From Clostridia bacterium (GTDB taxonomy: Bacteria > Bacillota > Clostridia > Oscillospirales > Acutalibacteraceae): 56,360 nucleotides of DNA. Position 1 is the first letter of the stretch, and the number at the start of each line of letters is the position of its first letter. Positions 53,444 to 56,360 of the stretch are shown piece by piece. A program made the translations under genes and the position numbers. The DNA is taken from positions 1 through 56,360 of the forward strand of contig CAAGJN010000047.1 of assembly GCA_900770255.1 (NCBI GenBank). The letters run 5' to 3'. The notes beneath the pieces are model-generated. The model was not told the origin of the DNA and searched no databases. It was given only the letters and a program-made list of their open reading frames with translations.

Positions 53444-53489
53444 GCACTTGTTTGTAATCCTTTTGTAATCTTTTTAAGGGGGCGAAGCA

Positions 53490-55559
53490 ATGGCAGGAAA
53501 GAAAAACGGAAGCACCTCAGATCCCGCTTTGCAAAGCTCAACATCCACCGTTGAAAACGGGGATGAGCTTGAAAATAAGATACCGGCAAATGAGAAATAC
53601 TTAGATCTTTTTGAAAAAATAGATGTAGACGGGGATTATGACGATATTCTTGCCGACTATGAAAGAACTCTCGACAAGCGTGCAAAGGCCGCGATCAGGA
53701 AGGCCGGCGGCTCCGTCGAGGAGGAGTCGGAGGAGCTCGGAATAGCAGGAGACGGAATGATCGAGGCTTCGGAGATCGCCGACTCACGAAAGGTTTCCGA
53801 GCCTGAGCCGGAGCAGCCCGAGCTTGAAGAGGCCGTAAAGAAGGAGAAACCCGATGTTGGGGATGAGTTATATGATCTTATCAACGAACTCGGTCTTTCC
53901 GTCGGCGGCGTGATCAAGCGTGCATGGACTAGGCCAAAGAAATTTTTCCGCAACGCGGGCAATTTTCTCATATATATTTTCAGACTGATCGGTCTTGCTA
54001 TCGTCAAATTCTTCCACTTGATAACGCACACGTTCGTCGAACAGGTTAAGGATTTCAAACGCGACGTTTCGTCTGCGATCAAATATTTCAGGAGGAGCAA
54101 GCACAGCCCGGCTTCGTTTATAGCGGTCTTATGGTACTATGTCAAGAAGGCGTTTAAGACGCACAAGCCGATGTTCAAGACAATTGCGAATGTCGCAATG
54201 CCGGTGCTTGCCGTCATTGCATTTTCGCTGACGGTCAACTACTGGAGCAGCGTCACCTTTGCGCTGAAGGTCAGCTATGACAACAAGGATCTCGGATATA
54301 TTTCCGACGAGTCGGTTTATAATGAAGCGAGCGCCTCTGCAAAGGCGCGTATGACGACTACGAAGTCAAGCGAGTCTGCGAAGATAGAGGAGCCGACATA
54401 TGAGCTGTCGCTCGTGAGCGTCAATGAGCTCATTGACTCGTCCATACTCTGCGACAGGATCATCGAAAATTCCGAGACCAACGTCACCAACGCCTGCGGA
54501 ATTTATATCGACGACGAATTCATCTGCGCGGTCAAAAACGAGACTGACGCGACAAGCGTTTTCAACGCGATACTTGAAAAGAACCAGGTCAACGATGCCA
54601 ACAGCTTTGTTGACTTCGTCGAAAAGGTCGAATATATTCAGGGGCTGTACCCCGATGACGAGACGACTATCTGGGACGCATCAAAGCTCAAGGAAAAGCT
54701 CTCCCAGACTAAGCAGGCCAAAAAGACATATACCGTTCAGGACGGCGACACGATCTACGGCATTGCCATCGCCAACGGATTGACGGAAAGTCAGCTTATA
54801 GCGCTCAATCCGGATATGGGCGAATATATACACACCGGAGATCAGATCACAATCTCGAACGAGGTCAACTATGTCAGAGTCAAGGTTATGAAGACTGAGA
54901 CGCGGACGGTTGAGGTTGACTATGAGACTGAAAAGACGAACAACGCTTCAATGTTCAAGGGTACGACCCGCGTCATGCGCAAGGGCGTGAAGGGCGAGGA
55001 GGTTGTGACCGAGCTTGTCACCTATATCGACGGACAGCGGATTTCTTCGCAGGAGGTCTCGCGCGTGAGAACGAAGGAGCCCATCAGCGAGCAGGTCAGA
55101 GTGGGTACGCGTTCAACGCAGGTCAGCGGCAGTTACGACGTCAGGGTCTCGGGACGCGGCTTTGTGTGGCCGGCGCCCGCCTGCACATATATCAGTTCGC
55201 CTTACGGCTGGCGCACTCTGTACGGACGCAGCGATTACCACACGGGTATCGATCTTACCAAGCCCGGCGGCGGATCCTCCGGAGCGATTATTGTCGCTTC
55301 TCTTGACGGTACGGTTGAGAGTGTGCGCCGCGGCAATACCGGTTACGGCCACTGCATTGTTATCAACCACGGCGGCGGAGTTAAGACGAGATACGCCCAC
55401 TGTCTGCCCGGCTCGATCTCGGTCAGCGTCGGACAGCATGTCAGCGCAGGCCAGGCGATAGCGAGAGTCGGTGAATCCGGTAATGCTACCGGACCGCATC
55501 TCCACTTCGAAATAATCATCAACGGCAGCACAGTCAACCCCCTGCCATATATCAGATAA
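53490..55559 (+). CDS. membrane-anchored LysM-G5-M23 peptidase family protein
   Basis: Probably a wall-remodelling endopeptidase or a wall-binding regulator. The 689 aa have a long acidic cytoplasmic N-terminus (about 150 residues), an amphipathic or membrane stretch near 160-180, a clear membrane helix near 234-255 (PVLAVIAFSLTVNYW), an extracellular linker, a LysM domain (YTVQDGDTIYGIAIANG) near 412-455, a G5 domain, and a C-terminal M23 domain. The M23 metal residues are present (YHTGIDL, GPHLHFEI), so the enzyme should be active. The large cytoplasmic part is unusual for M23 proteins and may receive internal signals. AAGGGGG precedes the ATG. Confidence 0.92.
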   Translation: MAGKKNGSTSDPALQSSTSTVENGDELENKIPANEKYLDLFEKIDVDGDYDDILADYERTLDKRAKAAIRKAGGSVEEESEELGIAGDGMIEASEIADSRKVSEPEPEQPELEEAVKKEKPDVGDELYDLINELGLSVGGVIKRAWTRPKKFFRNAGNFLIYIFRLIGLAIVKFFHLITHTFVEQVKDFKRDVSSAIKYFRRSKHSPASFIAVLWYYVKKAFKTHKPMFKTIANVAMPVLAVIAFSLTVNYWSSVTFALKVSYDNKDLGYISDESVYNEASASAKARMTTTKSSESAKIEEPTYELSLVSVNELIDSSILCDRIIENSETNVTNACGIYIDDEFICAVKNETDATSVFNAILEKNQVNDANSFVDFVEKVEYIQGLYPDDETTIWDASKLKEKLSQTKQAKKTYTVQDGDTIYGIAIANGLTESQLIALNPDMGEYIHTGDQITISNEVNYVRVKVMKTETRTVEVDYETEKTNNASMFKGTTRVMRKGVKGEEVVTELVTYIDGQRISSQEVSRVRTKEPISEQVRVGTRSTQVSGSYDVRVSGRGFVWPAPACTYISSPYGWRTLYGRSDYHTGIDLTKPGGGSSGAIIVASLDGTVESVRRGNTGYGHCIVINHGGGVKTRYAHCLPGSISVSVGQHVSAGQAIARVGESGNATGPHLHFEIIINGSTVNPLPYIR

Positions 55560-55580
55560 TAAATACAGTACAATGAGTAC

Positions 55581-55615
55581 AGCGCCCCGAAGCCTTCGCT
55601 TCGGGGCGCTTTTTT
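55581..55615 (+). terminator. terminator of the M23 gene
   Basis: AGCGCCCCGAAG/CTTCGGGGCGCT with a 6-nt CCTTCG loop, then six T residues. Confidence 0.93.
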
Positions 55616-55669
55616 GGGGGGCATGTATAAAATATCATATCCCCGCCGGAGCCGTCCGGCGGGGATGAG

Positions 55670-56360
55670 CTATGCTTTTATACTTTTATAAAAATCGAGC
55701 GTTTTTGGCCTGCGGCCGAGCTGTGCTATCAAATAGCTCTCGGTGACCTCGCTCAGAAGCTTCAATGAGCTCTCCGGCATCTTGAATGCGAACAGAGCTC
55801 TGTCCTCACAGGTGCAGATGTGCCTCATTGCGTTTATCACGCCCTGAGTCACCGGAATGCCCTCGCCGCCGGGCGCACAGTGCCGGCAGAAGAAGCCCGC
55901 GCGGCTGACGCTGAAAACAGGTTCCTTGGGCAGCTCCTCTCCGCAGTTTATGCAGCCTGTAAGCTCCGGCATATAGCCCGCGAGAGCGAGCATCCTGAGC
56001 TCGCCGACGGGTTTGAGAAAGTCCGCGCCGCGCCTGTCCTCGGAGAGCAGGTGCATCAAATTGAGAGTGAGGCTCAGAAATTCGTGAGCCTGAGTGTTTT
56101 CGGGCGAAAATTCGCCTGAGAGCTCGCAGAAATAGTTTGCGAGCGAGAGCTTTTCTATATCCTCACGCAGGCCGAAAAAAACGTCGATAGCCTTTGCATC
56201 GTCGATTATGTAGCTGTCGCGCCCGCGGTAGAGCGTCAGGTGCGAGTAGGTCATGGGCGAGACCGCGGCGCTCGCCGTTCGGCTTCGCACGCGCTTGGTA
56301 CCGTTGGCGAAAGCCGATATAAGCCCGAGATCGCCCGTGAGCACCTTGACGACGGTGTCG
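55670..56360 (-). CDS. recO: RecO, DNA repair protein (5' end beyond window)
   Basis: RecO loads RecA and anneals strands in the RecFOR pathway. The visible part starts inside the N-terminal OB fold (SDTVV-type region; here DTVVKVLTGDLGLISAFANG) and continues to the end. It has the zinc-binding cluster CINCGEEL and CRHC, then the helical C-terminal domain. The start codon lies to the right of the window, so the gene is partial; the first codons in view are in frame to position 56359. It is convergent with the M23 gene. Confidence 0.92.
   Translation of the reverse strand, partial: DTVVKVLTGDLGLISAFANGTKRVRSRTASAAVSPMTYSHLTLYRGRDSYIIDDAKAIDVFFGLREDIEKLSLANYFCELSGEFSPENTQAHEFLSLTLNLMHLLSEDRRGADFLKPVGELRMLALAGYMPELTGCINCGEELPKEPVFSVSRAGFFCRHCAPGGEGIPVTQGVINAMRHICTCEDRALFAFKMPESSLKLLSEVTESYLIAQLGRRPKTLDFYKSIKA

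Overview
The window reads as chromosomal DNA of a Gram-positive, low-to-medium GC member of the Clostridia, probably an Oscillospiraceae/Ruminococcaceae-type anaerobe. That placement is inferred from gene content, not from a marker gene. The evidence is ctsR-mcsA-mcsB-clpC, RNase Y beside YmdB, a T-box in front of thrS, AddAB instead of RecBCD, a MurE with the DNPR signature of meso-diaminopimelate ligases, a SpoIID-type protein, and strong AGGAGG Shine-Dalgarno sites. I see no insertion sequence, prophage, CRISPR array, tRNA or rRNA. Almost everything looks like vertically inherited core genome, with a small accessory-looking patch at 1.5-5 kb.

Layout. 0.1-1.4 kb (minus): GH27 alpha-galactosidase and a tiny zinc-finger protein. 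1.5-2.5 kb (minus): three separately terminated genes for short, leaderless, amphipathic peptides that look like one family. 2.7-3.9 kb (plus): two tandem PlsC-type acyltransferases. 3.9-5.05 kb: a small membrane protein behind a promoter carrying LexA/SOS-like boxes, a Cys-rich 45-residue peptide and a small charged protein. 5.1-9.8 kb (plus): the CtsR heat-shock operon. 9.9-11.6 kb (minus): two sugar phosphate isomerase/epimerase-like proteins. 11.7-14.6 kb (minus): rny, ymdB and a GNAT acetyltransferase. 14.8-17.1 kb (plus): T-box and thrS.

17.2-30.5 kb (plus) is the division and cell-wall cluster mraZ-rsmH-ftsL-PBP-murE-mraY-ftsW-murG-murA-ftsQ-ftsZ. It lacks murF, murD, murC and murB at their usual places. 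30.6-34.6 kb (minus): tRNA dihydrouridine synthase, a zinc-ribbon membrane protein, an SDR reductase and a lipoprotein. 34.8-38.2 kb (plus): a second wall-synthesis set of two-FHA-domain protein, SEDS polymerase and class B PBP, laid out like the actinobacterial fha-rodA-pbpA block. 38.4-45.9 kb: a secreted orphan, SpoIID-like protein, citrate synthase, two membrane proteins (one an AEC transporter), a CBS/CorC-HlyC protein and a third isomerase-like protein. 46-53 kb (plus): addB-addA. 53-56.4 kb: rpmE, a LysM-G5-M23 envelope protein and the 3' part of recO.

The window therefore holds two SEDS/PBP pairs that polymerise and cross-link peptidoglycan, the Z-ring and divisome membrane proteins, two candidate wall-remodelling proteins (SpoIID and M23), lipid precursor enzymes, protein quality control (ClpC with McsB arginine phosphorylation), RNA turnover (RNase Y) and recombinational repair (AddAB, RecO). 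The least explained parts are the three-peptide family at 1.5-2.5 kb and the SOS-like small membrane protein at 4.1-4.5 kb.
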